DNA of 64,000 nucleotides from assembly GCA_958295485.1 (NCBI GenBank), contig OY282354.1, positions 620,001 to 684,000 on the forward strand. The letters run 5' to 3'. Position 1 is the stretch's first letter. Each line of letters begins with the position of its first letter. The notes beneath the pieces were generated by a model. That model had not been told where the DNA came from, searched no databases, and was given only the letters and a program-made list of their open reading frames with translations. A program made the translations under genes and the position numbers. The stretch is from an uncultured Gammaproteobacteria bacterium. Its GTDB lineage: Bacteria > Pseudomonadota > Gammaproteobacteria > Eutrophobiales > Eutrophobiaceae. Shown one piece after another: positions 1 to 8,583 of this stretch.

Positions 1-278
1 TCCTGCAAAGACAGGTGAATTTTTTCGGCTGATAATACGTCGGTTGCCGTTGAGTCATATAGCTCACTCAATAATCGGCTGGCGATGTCAACGGTTTCGG
101 GATTCCCGATAATGCGGAACCTGTTCCCGCGATTATTTATCTCGACCCCTAAGCGTCTTTCAATCAGCCGCAGGTGAGAATCCAACGAACCACACAAATT
201 AGCCAATCTCTCGTTATCAGCCGGTTCGAGATTAATTTCAGAGGATAGCGGGAGGACGTTGTCCGAGGAAGCGCTCAA
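1..278 (-). CDS. phoH: PhoH-like ATPase, N-terminal part (runs off window)
   Basis: The frame encodes the N-terminal RNA-binding-like part of PhoH/YbeZ: the stretch with PADNERLANLCG, then HLRLIERRLGVEI and NRGNRF, is typical of the family. The ATPase core lies outside the window. An in-frame stop (the miaB TGA, 282-284) sits two codons upstream, so translation must begin at the TTG at 276-278 or later; no clear ribosome binding site is visible. The gene directly follows miaB on the same strand, the usual miaB-phoH-ybeY order, so co-transcription is inferred. PhoH proteins are cytoplasmic ATPases linked to RNA metabolism. Confidence 0.85.
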   Translation of the reverse strand, partial: MSASSDNVLPLSSEINLEPADNERLANLCGSLDSHLRLIERRLGVEINNRGNRFRIIGNPETVDIASRLLSELYDSTATDVLSAEKIHLSLQ

Positions 279-281
279 GAA

Positions 282-1649
282 TCAGGTTGCCGTGGCTTGT
301 TGCCGGAATGACTCGTTATCATGGTTTGATAATAACTCCCCGCGCAGTGAATTGGGAAGCGCCCGGGTGATTTTTACGTTGACCATCTCGCCGATAAGCT
401 CAGCTGCGCCGGCGAAGTTCACAACGCGGTTGTTTTCAGTCCGCCCGGCCAGCTCAGCCGGATTTTTACGGGACGGGCCGTCGATTAAAACCGATTGTAT
501 CGAACCCGTCATGGCTTGACTTAGGTTTTGCGCCTGTTGATTTATCCTCAACTGGAGCAGCTGCAGTCGTTGCTTTTTCTCTTCCCTCGGGGTCTCGTCG
601 GGATAGGTCGCCGCCGGCGTGCCGGGTCTTTTGCTGTAGATAAAACTGTAGGACTGGTCAAAACCGATTTCCGCGATCAAGTCCATGGTGGCCCGGAAGT
701 CAGCATCGGTCTCGCCGGGGAAGCCGACGATAAAATCGGACGATATGCTGATGTTCGGCCTTATTTTTCTCAGTCTTCTTATCTTCGACTTGTATTCCAA
801 TATCGTGTGTCGCCTTTTCATCAGGGACAGTATGCGGTCCGACCCACTCTGCACGGGCAGGTGCAGGTGGTCAACGAGTTCAGGCACGCGGGCGTAAACG
901 TCGATAAGCCGGTCTGAAAATTCTACCGGGTGTGAAGTCGTGTAACGGATCCGCCGGATACCGTCAATTTCAGCGATGTATTCTATCAACTCCGCTAAAT
1001 CAGCAATGTCGTGGTCGTATGTCGGGCCGCGATAGGCGTTCACGTTCTGGCCAAGCAACGTGACTTCCCGCACCCCTTGCGCCGCGAGATCGGCCACTTC
1101 CGCTATGACGTCATCTAATGGCCGGGAAATCTCTTCCCCCCGCGTATAGGGCACGACGCAAAAAGTGCAATATTTACTGCAACCTTCCATGATTGATACG
1201 AAGGCAACGGGACCGTCCGCCCGAGGCTCAGGCAATTGATCGAATTTTTCAATTTCGGGGAAAGAAATATCCATCACCGGCTTAGCGGATTGCTTCGCCT
1301 CATCGTATAACTGCGGCAGCCGGTGCAATGTTTGCGGGCCGAAGACGATATCGACATAGGGCGCCCTTTGATAAATCGCCGCGCCTTCCTGGCTGGCGAC
1401 GCAACCGCCCACGGCTATCATGAAATCCGGCTCAGCCTGCTTCCGCTGCCGCCAGCGCCCCAATTCCGAGAACAGTTTCTCCTGGGCCTTCTCCCGAATA
1501 GAGCAGGTATTGAAGATAAGCATATCCGCTTCTTCCGGCGCCTGTGCCTCTTCCATGCCATGGGAAGCGTTCAATACGTCCCGCATTTTATCCGAGTCGT
1601 ACTCGTTCATCTGACAACCGAAGGTCTTGACAAACAGTTTCTCGCTCAT
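282..1649 (-). CDS. miaB: tRNA-2-methylthio-N6-dimethylallyladenosine synthase MiaB
   Basis: 455 residues from the ATG at 1647-1649; the frame is open a further 24 codons upstream but homology begins at [15 protein letters not shown]. MiaB is a radical-SAM methylthiotransferase that adds a methylthio group to i6A37 of tRNAs. Visible features: N-terminal MTTase domain with three cysteines ([28 protein letters not shown]), radical-SAM motif CSKYCTFC near residues 158-165, and the C-terminal TRAM domain. The start has GGAA about ten bases upstream. The stop is six bases from the phoH start, suggesting an operon. Length is normal for the family. Confidence 0.97.
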   Translation of the reverse strand: MSEKLFVKTFGCQMNEYDSDKMRDVLNASHGMEEAQAPEEADMLIFNTCSIREKAQEKLFSELGRWRQRKQAEPDFMIAVGGCVASQEGAAIYQRAPYVDIVFGPQTLHRLPQLYDEAKQSAKPVMDISFPEIEKFDQLPEPRADGPVAFVSIMEGCSKYCTFCVVPYTRGEEISRPLDDVIAEVADLAAQGVREVTLLGQNVNAYRGPTYDHDIADLAELIEYIAEIDGIRRIRYTTSHPVEFSDRLIDVYARVPELVDHLHLPVQSGSDRILSLMKRRHTILEYKSKIRRLRKIRPNISISSDFIVGFPGETDADFRATMDLIAEIGFDQSYSFIYSKRPGTPAATYPDETPREEKKQRLQLLQLRINQQAQNLSQAMTGSIQSVLIDGPSRKNPAELAGRTENNRVVNFAGAAELIGEMVNVKITRALPNSLRGELLSNHDNESFRQQATAT

Positions 1650-1873
1650 CTTTATTCCAGGGTTTGAATCCTCACCAGGCGCATCGATTAACGATGAGTA
1701 TAGCCCACGCAACCAATGCAACCACGCTGATAGTCAAAAGTAAAACCGGGGCCTTGAAAAAATTCCGGGCTGCCCGGCTGACCCTCGCGTTTCACCGCAA
1801 GCCCTGATTTTGGGTCAAGTTGAGCGCCTGGTCAAGCGCTGAAAGGTTTATCTCCCGTGACCCCGCCGGTTCG

Positions 1874-2269
1874 TTAATGCACGTTTCCCGATGGAGTTTC
1901 ATCGATGAGGTCCGGCGCCGGGCCGGCCTGGTGATGGAGCAACTTCCATGAATCGTTTTCCAGGCTGAATATGTTGGTCGCGATTAACGTGTTGCTGGTC
2001 AGGGTTTCATGGCAGATGACGTAAGCGACTTTGCCATTGACATAAGCCGTGGCGTTGCAAAAATGAATATCGGGGGAGTGAACCGATGACAGGATTTGCC
2101 GCCAGCTCGCCAGGACGTTATCCCGGCCCTGCAACACGGAATAGCCGGGATGAATCACGGTTACATCCTCGCGTTCCGACCAGATTTCATTCATTTTGGC
2201 GAAATCCTGGTTGAGAAAAGCCGCGTAGAATGCTGAATTAGCGGCCAGTACCCGATTTTTCTCTGACAT
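1874..2269 (-). CDS. SnoaL/NTF2-like small protein
   Basis: 131 residues with the cone-shaped NTF2-like (SnoaL/DUF4440) pattern: N-terminal helices (ANSAFYAAFLNQDFAKMNEIW), then alternating strands ending in WKLLHHQAGPAPD. Members are dimerising small enzymes or ligand-binding proteins; the substrate cannot be predicted. AGGAGT lies just upstream of the ATG. Transcribed divergently from the multicopper oxidase, with about 110 bases between the starts. The 225 bases downstream toward miaB hold no convincing gene. Confidence 0.75.
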   Translation of the reverse strand: MSEKNRVLAANSAFYAAFLNQDFAKMNEIWSEREDVTVIHPGYSVLQGRDNVLASWRQILSSVHSPDIHFCNATAYVNGKVAYVICHETLTSNTLIATNIFSLENDSWKLLHHQAGPAPDLIDETPSGNVH

Positions 2270-2382
2270 TTTTACTCCTGCGCGAATTTCCTGTAATGTA
2301 ATTACAAATTATAGTAAAGATCATGCGAACGATTTTACCCTTTTGCAAGGGCCATTCCGTTTCATTCACTCGAGCAGGATTT

Positions 2383-4485
2383 ATGTACAAATTTTTGTGT
2401 GTATATGCGCTACGGTTAATTGTCTTGTGCACGCCGGGAATAGGCGCGGCTGGCGTTGTCAGTTATGAATTTGATATTGATTACCTGGATGTCGATATTA
2501 CCGGCAAACCGGTGGTGGCGATGGCCATTGACGGCAAAATCCCCGGCCCGGTCATACGGGCAAACCTCCATGACCGGCTCAAAATCACCTTCAACAACTT
2601 GATGGAAGTAGAGACCTCCATCCATTGGCACGGCGTTCTCCTGCCGAATGATCAGGATGGGGTGCCTTATTTGACCACTCCGCCCATCGCCGCCGGCGGG
2701 TCGTTGACCTTTGAATACCCCGTCACCCATACCGGCACCTATTGGTATCACGCGCATACCGGTTTGCAGGAGCAACGGGGAATATATGGTTCGCTGGTAT
2801 TTCACAACCCGGTTGAAGCCCATCAATATGATGGGGAACTCGTCCTGGTGTTGTCGGATTGGACCAATGCGCAGCCGGGAGCCGTGCTTAGAAATCTCAA
2901 ACGCGAAGATGATTATTACTCGCTCAAAAAGGATACCGTCCAATCCTGGCGGGGGGTTTTGCAAAATGGCTGGCCGGCGCTTGAAAACAGGCTCAGGGGC
3001 GCCTGGATACGCATGGGGCCTATGGACCTTGCCGACGTGGGTTATGACGCGTTCCTGATCAACGGGAAACAAAGCCAACGTGATACCGCAATCAAAAACG
3101 GCGAGAGGGTCAGGCTCAGGCTAATCAACGCCTCGGCATCCAGTTATTTCAACGTCGAGTTCAGCGGTGGCGACATGACCTTGATAGAAGCTGACGGCTT
3201 GCCCGTAATGGAGGAAACCGTCAAGCGGTTAAGGCTGGCAACCGCGGAAACCTATGACGTCATTGTTGAAATCCCCGTTGACAAACAGCATGAGCTGAGA
3301 GCGACGGCAACAGACGGCTCAGGTTATGCTTCCTATTACCTGGGCGCCGGTGAAACAGTCCCCGTTCCCCCCATGGCGAAACCCAATCTTTACCTGGTCG
3401 GACACGGAAACCACGGTCGTGAAAGAGACGCCGAGACGCCTGCCGGCGAACATAACCTGGCCGGACATGGAAACCACGGTCGTGAACGAGACGACATGAC
3501 GCCTGCCGGCGAACATATGTCCCATGGGCATAAACACGCGGGCGGTATGAGTGAATATGCCGGACTGAGGTCGAAACGCCCGACTGCTTTCGATACGCGC
3601 CGGAAAACAAGAGAAATAGACCTGAGGTTGACCGGCAGCATGGAAAGATATACCTGGTCATTCGACAATAAAACCCTGACCGAAGTTGACAAGATCAGGA
3701 TCAACCAGAGTGAAATCGTGCGGTTTAATTTAATAAACGAGACCATGATGAACCATCCCATCCACTTGCACGGTCATTTCTTTCGCGTGCTGAACGGCGC
3801 GGGTGATTACGCGCCGTTAAAACACACGGTAAACGTGCCGCCGCTAAATACGGTCACGATCGAATTCGCCGCCGATGAAGAAAAGGACTGGTTTTTCCAT
3901 TGCCATAACCTTTATCACATGCGGAGTGGCATGGCGCGGGTGGTGAGTTATACCCCCGCCGGACAGGATGACTATCGAAATTCGAGGTTCTACCAATACC
4001 ACCTTGAAAACAATGATCCCTGGTATCGCTTCGCCGACACGTCGTTTCAATCTCACATGCTGGCCGGCCGCTTATGGGCGTTCAACCGGCGCAACGGTTT
4101 TGCAGTGGATTACGATTATGACTACGGCGATGAATACGACGTCGATGCAGTATACGAAAGACAATTAACGCGCTTTTTTGCCCTGTATGCCGGCGTCGGC
4201 CTTGAACGCGACGAAACCGACATCGACAACACGGTGATAGCCGGCATCCACTACACGTTGCCGTTGTTAATCGATTCGGAGTTACGCATCGATTCCGACG
4301 GTCATTTTCGTTTGGAATTGGCCAGCGCCCTGCAGCTGACAGACCGCCTTCGATTTAACTGGGATTGGAATACCGAAGATGAATACCGCGCCCAATTTTC
4401 ATGGGAGATTAACAAGCAAATAGTCATCACCGGCGGCTATGATTCCGATTTCAAGTCAGGCGCGGGGTTCGAGTATCGGTATTAA
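2383..4485 (+). CDS. Multicopper oxidase with C-terminal beta-barrel-like extension (CopA-like)
   Basis: 700 residues from the ATG at 2383, chosen because AGGA precedes it and a signal peptide (MYKFLCVYALRLIVLC..GIGA) follows; the frame is open 20 codons further upstream. Copper ligands are all present: SIHWHG and YWYHAHTG in cupredoxin domain 1, HPIHLHGH and WFFHCHNLYHM in domain 3, so the trinuclear and type 1 centres look intact. A His-rich linker with a duplicated 21-residue unit lies around residues 338-385. After domain 3 about 165 residues with alternating strand pattern end in aromatic RY, resembling a CopB-type outer-membrane barrel. Role inferred: periplasmic oxidation and detoxification of copper, possibly anchored in the outer membrane. 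Confidence 0.88.
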   Translation: MYKFLCVYALRLIVLCTPGIGAAGVVSYEFDIDYLDVDITGKPVVAMAIDGKIPGPVIRANLHDRLKITFNNLMEVETSIHWHGVLLPNDQDGVPYLTTPPIAAGGSLTFEYPVTHTGTYWYHAHTGLQEQRGIYGSLVFHNPVEAHQYDGELVLVLSDWTNAQPGAVLRNLKREDDYYSLKKDTVQSWRGVLQNGWPALENRLRGAWIRMGPMDLADVGYDAFLINGKQSQRDTAIKNGERVRLRLINASASSYFNVEFSGGDMTLIEADGLPVMEETVKRLRLATAETYDVIVEIPVDKQHELRATATDGSGYASYYLGAGETVPVPPMAKPNLYLVGHGNHGRERDAETPAGEHNLAGHGNHGRERDDMTPAGEHMSHGHKHAGGMSEYAGLRSKRPTAFDTRRKTREIDLRLTGSMERYTWSFDNKTLTEVDKIRINQSEIVRFNLINETMMNHPIHLHGHFFRVLNGAGDYAPLKHTVNVPPLNTVTIEFAADEEKDWFFHCHNLYHMRSGMARVVSYTPAGQDDYRNSRFYQYHLENNDPWYRFADTSFQSHMLAGRLWAFNRRNGFAVDYDYDYGDEYDVDAVYERQLTRFFALYAGVGLERDETDIDNTVIAGIHYTLPLLIDSELRIDSDGHFRLELASALQLTDRLRFNWDWNTEDEYRAQFSWEINKQIVITGGYDSDFKSGAGFEYRY
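3394..3519 (+). repeat. 63-bp in-frame tandem duplication, His-rich linker
   Basis: Two 63-bp copies (3394-3456 and 3457-3519) encode near-identical 21-residue units containing GHGNHGRERD and PAGEH, followed by a further His-rich stretch (MSHGHKHAGGM). They lie between cupredoxin domains of the oxidase and would raise its copper-binding capacity. Confidence 0.95.
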
Positions 4486-4561
4486 TCCCCGCATCTTGCA
4501 TGATCTCCAAGTCCAAATCCGGTGGGCGAGAGGTGGCGCACAAAGCACAGAGAATGATGTC

Positions 4562-4810
4562 ATGAGCATTCAGGAAATAAAAGCCGCGATCAGGCAATTA
4601 CGCCCGGAACAGCTGAGAGAACTATTAACTTGGCTTCGGGCGCATGTATCAAAAGTTGAGGGCGATGGGGAAAACCAAGACAGTGATACCCCCTTCGTCT
4701 CTGCCTATGAGGCAGGCAAGCGTTGGGTTGGAAGCATAGAAGGTCCTGAGGATATGTCCACTAACCGCAGATATTTGGATGATTTAGGTCGAAGCTCCTT
4801 ATTGCCCTGA
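4562..4810 (+). CDS. VapB-like orphan antitoxin, copy 1
   Basis: 82 residues starting MSIQEIKAAIRQL, with a helical N-terminus and a C-terminal tail (GSIEGPEDMSTNRRYLDDLG) of the type seen in antitoxins paired with PIN toxins. No PIN toxin follows; the next gene is the TPR protein on the opposite strand, 37 bases away. A near-identical copy sits at 7332-7574 with the same upstream block (4526-4561 versus about 7279-7331). Function as an antitoxin is inferred from the tail only. Confidence 0.55.
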   Translation: MSIQEIKAAIRQLRPEQLRELLTWLRAHVSKVEGDGENQDSDTPFVSAYEAGKRWVGSIEGPEDMSTNRRYLDDLGRSSLLP

Positions 4811-4847
4811 TGAATGTCCTGGTTCGGTACATATTTAATATCGATGC

Positions 4848-6818
4848 CTAATGTAGCGTCAGCATTGCTGCGAGGTCTTCCGGCAACTTAACCCCGTTTT
4901 TCTGCTCGAAATCCGCGACACTTTTGTAGTAGTGATGAAATACCGAGATGATGTCTGCCCCCATGTTCTTGGCGAAGGTCAGGTCTGATTTGGCTTTTTC
5001 CCATTTTTCCAAGTGCAACCACGCAATGCCGCGGTTGTAATAGGCTTTGATATAATCTGATTTTAGTTCAATCGCCTTGTCGAAGTCTTGTATGGCATAG
5101 CCATGCTTACCTTTTCTGATGTAAGCAACCCCGCGATTGTTATAGGCATCAGCATTATCCGGTTTTAGTTCAATCGCCTTGTTGAAGTCTTGTATGGCCC
5201 GGTCATGCTCGCCTTTTTCGTTATAAGCAATGCCGCGATTGTTATAGACATCGACATTATCCGGTTTTAGTTCAATCGCCTTGTTGAAGTCTTGTATGAC
5301 CCGGTCATGCTCGCCTTTTTTGAGGTAAGCAAAGCCGCGATTGTTATAGGTATCAACATCATCTGGTTTTAGTTCAATCGCCTTGTTGAAGTCTTGTATG
5401 GCCCGGTCAGGCTCATCTTTTTTGCTGTAAGTAGTGCCGCGATTGTAATAGGCCTCGGCATAATTTGATTTCAGTTCAATCGCCTTGTTGAAGTCTTGTA
5501 TAGCACGTTCATACTCGTCTTTTTTGCTGTAAGCAATGCCGCGATTGTTATAGGCGGCGGCCTCATCCGGTTTCAGTTCAATCGCCATGTCGAAGTCTTC
5601 TATGGCCTGTTCAGGCTCGTCTTTTTCGCGATAAGCATTGCCGCGATTGTTATAGGCGTCGGCAAAATCCGGTTTTAGTTCAATCGCCATGTCGAAGTCT
5701 TGTATGGCCCGGTCATACTCGTCTTTTTCGAGATAAGCAATGCCGCGATTGTTATATGCCTCGACAAGATCCGGTTTTAGTACAATCGCCTTGTCGAAGT
5801 CTTCTATGGCCTGTTCAGGCTCGTCTTTTTCTCTGTAAGCATAGCCGCGATTATGATAGGCATCGGCAAAATCCGGATTTAGCTCAATCGCCTTATCGAA
5901 GTCTTGTATGGCCCGGTCATACTCGTTTTTTTCGAGGTATGCAGTGCCGCGATTGTAATAGGCATTGATAAAATCCGGTTTTAGTTCAATCGCCTTATCG
6001 AAGTCTTGTATGGCCCGGTCAGGCTCATCTTTTTTGCCATAAGCAGTGCCGCGATTGTAATAGGCCTCGGCATCATCCGGTTTTAGTTCAATCGCCTTGT
6101 TGAAGTCTTGTATGGCCCGGTCATACTCGTTTTTTTCGAGGTAAGCAGTGCCGCGGTTATTATATGCCTCGGCAAAATCCGGTTCCAGTTCAATCGCTTT
6201 GTCGAAGTCTCGTATGGCATGTTCATACCTGCCTTTTTTGAAGTAAGCCTTGCCGCGATTGTAATAGGTGATTAGTTTAATCAGCTTATCGAAGTCTTGT
6301 ATGGCACGGCCGATTTTTTTGAGAATCAGTTTTAATATCGATGCCCACCACGGCCTCAGCATTGCTGCGAGATCTTCTGGCAACTTAACCCCGTTTTTCT
6401 GCTCTAAATCCGTGACACTTTTGTAGTCCCGATGAAATGCCGAGATAATGTCTGCCCCCATGTTCCTGGCGGTAGTCAGGTCTGATTTGGCTTTTTCCCA
6501 TTTTCCCAAGTGCAACCACGCAAGGCCGCGGTTGTAATAGGCGTCGGCATCATCCGGTTTTAGTTCAATCGCCTTGTTGAAGTCTTGTATGGCCCGGTCA
6601 TGCTCGTCTTTTTTGCTATAAGCAGTACCGCGATTGTAATAGGCGACGGCAAAATCCGGTTTCAGTTCAATCGCTTTGTTAAAGTCTTGTATGGCCTGGT
6701 CATACTCACCTTTTTTCAGGTAAGCAGTGCCGCGATTGTAATAGGCGGCGGTCTCATCCGGTTTCAGTTCAATCGCCTTGTTGAAGGCTTGTATGACACG
6801 GTCAAGCTCGTCTTTCAT
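4848..6818 (-). CDS. TPR-repeat protein, copy 1
   Basis: 656 residues made almost wholly of about 16 tetratricopeptide repeats (consensus AYYNRGTAY..AIQDFNKAIELKPD). A capping module with GVKLPEDLAAML occurs twice: internally near residues 114-148 and at the C-terminus. No signal peptide or membrane segment, so probably cytoplasmic. Its ATG overlaps the stop of the 61-residue ORF upstream (ATGA). It is a paralogue of the protein at 8584-10554 with identical length. The internal cap reads through a position (6345-6347, TGG) that is a stop (TAG) at the end of the paralogue, so the gene probably arose by fusing two tandem copies. TPR proteins are scaffolds or sensors; partner unknown. Confidence 0.9.
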   Translation of the reverse strand: MKDELDRVIQAFNKAIELKPDETAAYYNRGTAYLKKGEYDQAIQDFNKAIELKPDFAVAYYNRGTAYSKKDEHDRAIQDFNKAIELKPDDADAYYNRGLAWLHLGKWEKAKSDLTTARNMGADIISAFHRDYKSVTDLEQKNGVKLPEDLAAMLRPWWASILKLILKKIGRAIQDFDKLIKLITYYNRGKAYFKKGRYEHAIRDFDKAIELEPDFAEAYNNRGTAYLEKNEYDRAIQDFNKAIELKPDDAEAYYNRGTAYGKKDEPDRAIQDFDKAIELKPDFINAYYNRGTAYLEKNEYDRAIQDFDKAIELNPDFADAYHNRGYAYREKDEPEQAIEDFDKAIVLKPDLVEAYNNRGIAYLEKDEYDRAIQDFDMAIELKPDFADAYNNRGNAYREKDEPEQAIEDFDMAIELKPDEAAAYNNRGIAYSKKDEYERAIQDFNKAIELKSNYAEAYYNRGTTYSKKDEPDRAIQDFNKAIELKPDDVDTYNNRGFAYLKKGEHDRVIQDFNKAIELKPDNVDVYNNRGIAYNEKGEHDRAIQDFNKAIELKPDNADAYNNRGVAYIRKGKHGYAIQDFDKAIELKSDYIKAYYNRGIAWLHLEKWEKAKSDLTFAKNMGADIISVFHHYYKSVADFEQKNGVKLPEDLAAMLTLH

Positions 6819-7000
6819 GATTTTTCCATCTCCGCCGTAATTTCATCTTCCACCAACCCGTATAGCCCGGAAACCAGCCGGTCTGTCTCCGCCGCCTGCT
6901 CGTTCGCGTCCGCTGATGGGTCAGCCGCTTTTGCGGCGTCCCTCTGGAAAGCATAAGGCGTTTGCCAGATGCCTGATTGTTGCGCGGGTGTTTGCCTCAT
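6815..7000 (-). CDS. 61-residue ORF resembling the tail of a type IIG restriction-methyltransferase, copy 1
   Basis: The C-terminal half (ETDRLVSGLYGLVEDEI) matches the ending typical of Eco57I-like type IIG enzymes (dRLVyxLYGLtxeEI). The rest of such an enzyme is absent, so this is either a remnant or a domesticated small protein. It overlaps the TPR start by four bases. The same fragment recurs at 10551-10736 with about 87 percent visible identity. Confidence 0.5.
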   Translation of the reverse strand: MRQTPAQQSGIWQTPYAFQRDAAKAADPSADANEQAAETDRLVSGLYGLVEDEITAEMEKS

Positions 7001-7052
7001 GTGCGAAATAGCTTCCGGTCTGAAGAATGTCCTGCCAGAAATCAGCGAAAAT

Positions 7053-7129
7053 TGGTGGCTATGGGTGGACTTGAACCATCGACTTCAGTATTATGAATGC
7101 TACGCTCTAACCAACTGAGCTACATAGCC
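7053..7129 (-). tRNA. tRNA-Met(CAU), degenerating copy
   Basis: 77-nt cloverleaf with encoded CCA, GGCTATG acceptor strand and anticodon CAU in the loop TTCATAA. Compared with the copy at 10788-10864 it has unpaired positions in the anticodon stem (C against A) and in the T stem (A against C), both of which are perfectly paired in the other copy. It is therefore probably weak or non-functional. The promoter-like sequence upstream (7151-7179) is unchanged. Confidence 0.85.
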
Positions 7130-7150
7130 ACAGGCTCGAAAAGAAGTGGA

Positions 7151-7179
7151 ATTCTGGTAGTTATATCGGTTATTGTCAA
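7151..7179 (-). promoter_or_regulatory. tRNA promoter, duplicated copy
   Basis: Reading leftward: TTGACA (complement of 7174-7179), 17-bp spacer, CAGAAT (complement of 7151-7156). It is identical to the box upstream of the intact tRNA copy. Confidence 0.6.
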
Positions 7180-7331
7180 GAATTACCGGAGCGGTGCCGC
7201 AACGTTTCTCCCGTATAAAATCAACAACCGGAGTTTTGCGTTGCTATTCTCAGCTGTCTTGCAGGTGACGAATCGTCCGGGTCCAAATCCGGTGGGCGAG
7301 AGGTGGCGCACAAAGCACAGGGAATGATGTC

Positions 7332-7574
7332 ATGAGCATTCAGGAAATAGAAGCCGCGATCAGGCAATTACGCTCGGAACAGCTGAGAGAACTGTTAATT
7401 TGGCTTCAGGGACATGTATCAAAAGTTGAGGGCGACGGGAAAAACCAAGACAGTGATACCCCCTTCGTCTCTGCCTATGAGGCAGGCAAGCGTTGGGTTG
7501 GAAGCATAGAAGGTCCTGAGGATATGTCCACTAACCGGAGATATTTGGATGATTTGGGCCGAAGCTCCTTTTGA
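7332..7574 (+). CDS. VapB-like orphan antitoxin, copy 2
   Basis: 80 residues, near-identical to the copy at 4562-4810, including GSIEGPEDMSTNRRYL. It ends six residues after DDLG with a different tail. No toxin gene follows; the convergent TIR gene ends 62 bases downstream. It lies between the tRNA copy and the TIR/membrane pair, so the small protein marks the left edge of each duplicated block. Confidence 0.55.
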   Translation: MSIQEIEAAIRQLRSEQLRELLIWLQGHVSKVEGDGKNQDSDTPFVSAYEAGKRWVGSIEGPEDMSTNRRYLDDLGRSSF

Positions 7575-7636
7575 GATTAGAAGCGCGCCTCCTGGTTGCT
7601 CTAAGAGCATTGTCGAGGAAGGATTATCTGATATTC

Positions 7637-8074
7637 CTACCTGCCCGCCTCTTCTGCGGCTTCTTCTATCCAATAGCCGAGGTTATGGTAGCCATCATGT
7701 TTATTCCATAGGTAAAATGGGTAGTCCTCGGGAATTTTCCCACATCGTTCACTGGTATTCCCCCAACGGTCTTTGATTTTGCTTATATCTACCCCTAAGA
7801 GGCCGTTATCACGTTCAATGCTTTGTTGTATTTCGTACTTTACCCAGCGGCTGTTACATGTATGTTGTCCAACCAAGACTACCGTCACGGAAGTGCCTTT
7901 TAACTGGTTATCGATCCACCGTTTGATGGCCTCGTCACCCTGGCGTTCTATTTCTTCAAAGTCAGCTGCATCTATAAAGTTCGCTTCTTTCTTACCTTGA
8001 ACAACCCAGCTTTTCCTGACGACCATTGCTCTCCAAACATCTTCGTACTCGAAACTGAAAAATATTTTTCTCAT
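7637..8074 (-). CDS. TIR-like domain protein (MTH538/ThsB type)
   Basis: 145 residues forming one TIR-like domain of the DUF1863/MTH538 family, to which the Thoeris protein ThsB belongs. Visible marks: N-terminal strand with FFSFEYEDVWR, the stretch VTVVLVGQHTCNSRWVKYEI with the conserved Glu of helix C, and the following GVDISKIKD. Family members sense infection and make cyclic-ADP-ribose-type signals. The ATG directly follows the stop of the membrane protein gene (TGAATG), so the two are translationally coupled. No ThsA (SLOG/NADase or macro-domain effector) is present; the membrane partner may be the effector. Defence function is inferred. Confidence 0.82.
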   Translation of the reverse strand: MRKIFFSFEYEDVWRAMVVRKSWVVQGKKEANFIDAADFEEIERQGDEAIKRWIDNQLKGTSVTVVLVGQHTCNSRWVKYEIQQSIERDNGLLGVDISKIKDRWGNTSERCGKIPEDYPFYLWNKHDGYHNLGYWIEEAAEEAGR

Positions 8075-8482
8075 TCAAATTATTTTAAACACGATCAGGG
8101 TGAATGCAAGCTCTATCAAGTAGAAAATAACAAGTGTGATGGAAAAAATAGCGGATACCCAACTGCACTTTGGCTTTTTTCGATGCTTCATGGCATCCAT
8201 CTTGAAGTCGGTGTCGGTTTTCTGCCTGACGTCATCATAGACCTGCCGAAACAACCGCTCCTGCCAGAGAAAGTATCCGTCCAAAATCCAGAACCCCAGG
8301 ACAGGAAGAATAAGCGCCAAGATGATGCAGGCGTTTTGCAGATCATATCTGGCGATTAACACCGCTGCGGCAACAATGACGGTCATGCTCCAGCTTTTGA
8401 GCAGGAAAGAGTTGTTCCCCAAGCGGTTAATAACAGCCTGTATCATTTCCAGATGCTTGACGATTTTCTCTGCGCCGTTCAT
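8075..8482 (-). CDS. Small membrane protein coupled to TIR (RipA/SLATT-like)
   Basis: 135 residues. Order: amphipathic N-terminal helix, two membrane segments (around residues 30-68), a soluble loop with WQERLFRQVYDDVR, and a third C-terminal membrane segment (about 109-133). The arrangement and the NSFLLKSW...FWILDGYFLWQERLFR pattern resemble the small membrane proteins often found beside DUF1863 TIR genes (RipA-family, SLATT-like). GAGGAGG stands before the ATG. A pore-forming effector controlled by the TIR protein is a reasonable hypothesis, not shown by sequence. Confidence 0.6.
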   Translation of the reverse strand: MNGAEKIVKHLEMIQAVINRLGNNSFLLKSWSMTVIVAAAVLIARYDLQNACIILALILPVLGFWILDGYFLWQERLFRQVYDDVRQKTDTDFKMDAMKHRKKPKCSWVSAIFSITLVIFYLIELAFTLIVFKII

Positions 8483-8583
8483 GGGTTCCTCCTCAGCTCG
8501 CGTTTTTGCGGGTGGGATATTTATGCCTCATTTCTCCATTTCTGCCAGTGCGTTTCTTTGAAAATCAGTTTTAATATCGATGT

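Noticed and set aside
1722-1873. Hydrophobic peptide frame upstream of miaB ([17 protein letters not shown])
   Set aside because: No start codon between the preceding stop and the hydrophobic stretch; at best a relic of a membrane protein.
7637-8482. Classical Thoeris system (ThsA plus ThsB)
   Set aside because: The TIR protein is ThsB-like but no ThsA with SLOG, macro or NADase domain is found within the window; the partner is a small membrane protein instead.
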